Source: Caballeronia sordidicola (GTDB lineage: Bacteria; Pseudomonadota; Gammaproteobacteria; Burkholderiales; Burkholderiaceae). From it: DNA of 64,000 nt. Under the pieces are notes generated by a model, which was not told the DNA's origin, searched no databases, and was given only the letters and a program-made list of their open reading frames with translations. The DNA lies in contig NZ_FCOC02000023.1 of assembly GCF_001544455.2 (NCBI RefSeq), forward strand, positions 1 to 64,000, given 5' to 3'. This document shows positions 62,830 through 64,000 of the stretch, piece after piece. A program made the translations under genes and the position numbers. Position 1 is the stretch's first letter. Each line of letters opens with the position of its first letter.

Positions 62830-62903
62830 GGCGGTGTCAGGTTGCGCGACTGGTCGTATAAGATTAAGCGATGAAGAAATCGAAATCGCTCTATCACGGT
62901 GGC
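62830..62903 (+). mobile_element. IS6-type element, 5' terminal fragment 1
   Basis: It begins GGCGGTGTCAGGTTG, as a terminal repeat would, and contains the first ten codons of an IS6 transposase (MKKSKSLYHG) before switching to unrelated sequence at about 62903. It is homologous to but not identical with the second fragment at 63455, so these are two related elements or diverged copies in the same orientation. Confidence 0.6.
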
Positions 62904-63113
62904 GCGAATCTGCTTTCGCGTGCGCTGCGCCGGGTTGTGGCGATGAACTGGACCGAGTACATCTCGCAGTTCCGGCTGCTCACGCTCGAAGTCGAGCAGC
63001 TCGGACCGGCGACAGTCGCGATCGACGCGCATGGCAACAGTCTCTATACGCAGCTTCACGAGCAAGCTACGGCGCGGATGCCGGGCATTGTCGATACGCT
63101 CGGGCATCTCTGA
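62903..63113 (+). pseudogene. 3' fragment of an unidentified gene fused to IS6 start
   Basis: After the IS6 start, the open frame reads MNWTEYISQFRLLTLEVEQL, then GPATVAIDAHGNSLYTQLHE and QATARMPGIVDTLGHL-stop. It looks like the end of a real protein whose 5' part was removed by the IS. No family recognised. Confidence 0.4.
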
Positions 63114-63192
63114 TCGTTGCTCGCTGACTGCTCAAACGGTCAGCGAGAGTGAATTTACAATGGACTCCGAAAGAGCGAAGAGCGGGCTCAGT

Positions 63193-63454
63193 TCAGGGAC
63201 GGGACGAGAGCAACGCCGGCTCGCTGTCGGGGCTGGCAACGACCATGACGCGAGCCAGGCCCCACGCGCATACCGACAACGCGCAGGTGATAGCGGCCAG
63301 CGCCAGCAGGCCGTCTTCGACATGTCCGGTGCGCTGACTGATCCATCCGATCAGCACGGGACTTGCGTAGCCGCTAAGGTTGCCGATGGTCGCCATCAGC
63401 GCGATCGCCGCGCCGGCGGCGGTACCGCTCAGCAACGTGCCGGGGATCACCCAG
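63193..63454 (-). pseudogene. MFS transporter, C-terminal fragment
   Basis: About 87 codons read WVIPGTLLSGTAAGAAIALM followed by ATIGNLSGYASPVLIGWISQ, then RTGHVEDG and a last hydrophobic helix. This is the familiar helix 10-12 region of anion:cation symporter-type MFS proteins. The 5' part is cut off exactly where the second IS6 terminus begins. Confidence 0.7.
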
Positions 63455-63837
63455 GGCGTTGTCAGGTTGGAGAGCCGGTCACGTAAGATGGCGTGATGAA
63501 GAACTCAAAATCGCTCTATCACGGTCACCGTTTTCCGGCTGAAGTCATCAGTTGCGCCGTGCGCTGGTATTTCCGCTTCCAGTTGAGCCTGCGCGACATT
63601 GAGGAGGTACTCTTTGAGCGCGGTGTGATCGTGACTTACGAGACGATCCGATGCTGGTGCGATAAATTTGGCAAGGGCTTTGCCCACCGGGTGAAAGCAG
63701 CGCGACGCAAACTAGAGGTAGCACATGGCACCCTCGAACTGGTGCTATTCAAAGAGGAGCGGCCTGATGTTGCCGGCCCCGCGAAGGCAGTGCGGATATA
63801 CGAGTTATCAGCATTGCAATCCAAAGCCGGCATCTAA
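63455..63837 (+). pseudogene. IS6-type element, 5' fragment 2 with truncated transposase
   Basis: The terminus GGCGTTGTCAGGTTGG (63455-63470) is followed by a transposase start at ATG 63496. The first 74 residues are standard IS6: MKNSKSLYHGHRFPAEVISC, then AVRWYFRFQLSLRDIEEVLF and ERGVIVTYETIRCWCDKFGK. After residues HRVKAARRK (about 63711) the frame continues in foreign sequence (LEVAHGTLELVLFKEE...) to 63837 and lacks the whole catalytic domain. Confidence 0.8.
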
Positions 63838-63856
63838 CGCACGGCGTCGAGCGCGG

Positions 63857-64000
63857 CTAGTGGCTGATCATCCACGGCCGGCCGGCCGCCGAGCGCGGGG
63901 CCTCCTGTGCCCCGACCGCACGCGGCAGTTTGATCTTGCTCGAACAACACCCGCAACCCGCGCCGTGCGCGGGCGAGCGCATCGGTTCATGTGCTGCACG
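63857..64000 (-). other. Partial minus-strand reading frame at the window edge
   Basis: Reading leftward from the window end, one frame gives AAHEPMRSPAHGAGCGCCSSKIK and then LPRAVGAQEAPRSAAGRPWM before TAG at 63857. The Cys-rich GCGCC segment may be a metal site. It could be the C-terminus of a real gene entering from the right; too little is visible to assign. Confidence 0.2.

Overview
The window looks like a Burkholderiales chromosome or megaplasmid, of Burkholderia, Paraburkholderia or Caballeronia type. The basis is an OmpC-like Burkholderia porin, abundant Bug/TctC solute receptors, several MmgE/PrpD paralogues, a DUF2889 protein, a RIT (recombinase-in-trio) element and moderately high GC. 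The assignment rests on gene content only. Two intact catabolic islands flank a long accessory stretch of mobile elements, toxin-antitoxin remnants, stress genes and many broken genes. || 1-1.1 kb: a junkyard of IS3, IS21, SDR and MFS 3' fragments. || 1.1-22.9 kb: catabolic island A. A LysR gene, MmgE/PrpD, Bug receptor and porin read rightward. A second Bug receptor, two MmgE/PrpD proteins, a beta-propeller lactonase, an NDP-forming acyl-CoA synthetase and an enoyl-CoA hydratase read leftward. A divergent IclR regulator, a fused enoyl-CoA hydratase/3-hydroxyacyl-CoA dehydrogenase, a thiolase and TctB-TctA read rightward. Together they describe uptake of a small (poly)carboxylate, CoA activation and beta-oxidation. 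Three copies of one palindrome (TTCCA-N5-TGGAA) lie before three of the transcription units and look like the IclR regulon. || 22.9-36.9 kb: accessory and decaying region. It holds an HEPN-like ORF, a frameshifted HU gene, a LysR gene with a damaged start, a truncated IS6 transposase, parDE, a tandem Phd-like antitoxin followed by a dead PIN-GNAT gene, and a stress cluster (Zn-alcohol dehydrogenase, CsbD, Mn catalase, HAD hydrolase, frameshifted hemerythrin and DUF378 genes). || 36.9-42.9 kb: an IS21-family element whose istB is split by a 3.4 kb RIT element with 92-bp perfect terminal inverted repeats. || 43-52.5 kb: a two-partner-secretion outer-membrane transporter downstream of a low-complexity lipoprotein, a GAF-PAS-GGDEF-EAL protein, small membrane or secreted proteins and more frameshifted genes. 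|| 52.9-61 kb: catabolic island B. The order is MaoC hydratase, MFS transporter, MmgE/PrpD, acyl-CoA dehydrogenase, CaiB CoA-transferase, GntR/UTRA regulator, HpcH/HpaI CoA-lyase and DUF2889. The parts list matches bacterial itaconate/C5-dicarboxylate degradation. || 61.7-64 kb: a Crp/Fnr regulator, then two 5' fragments of IS6-type elements bounding truncated genes.
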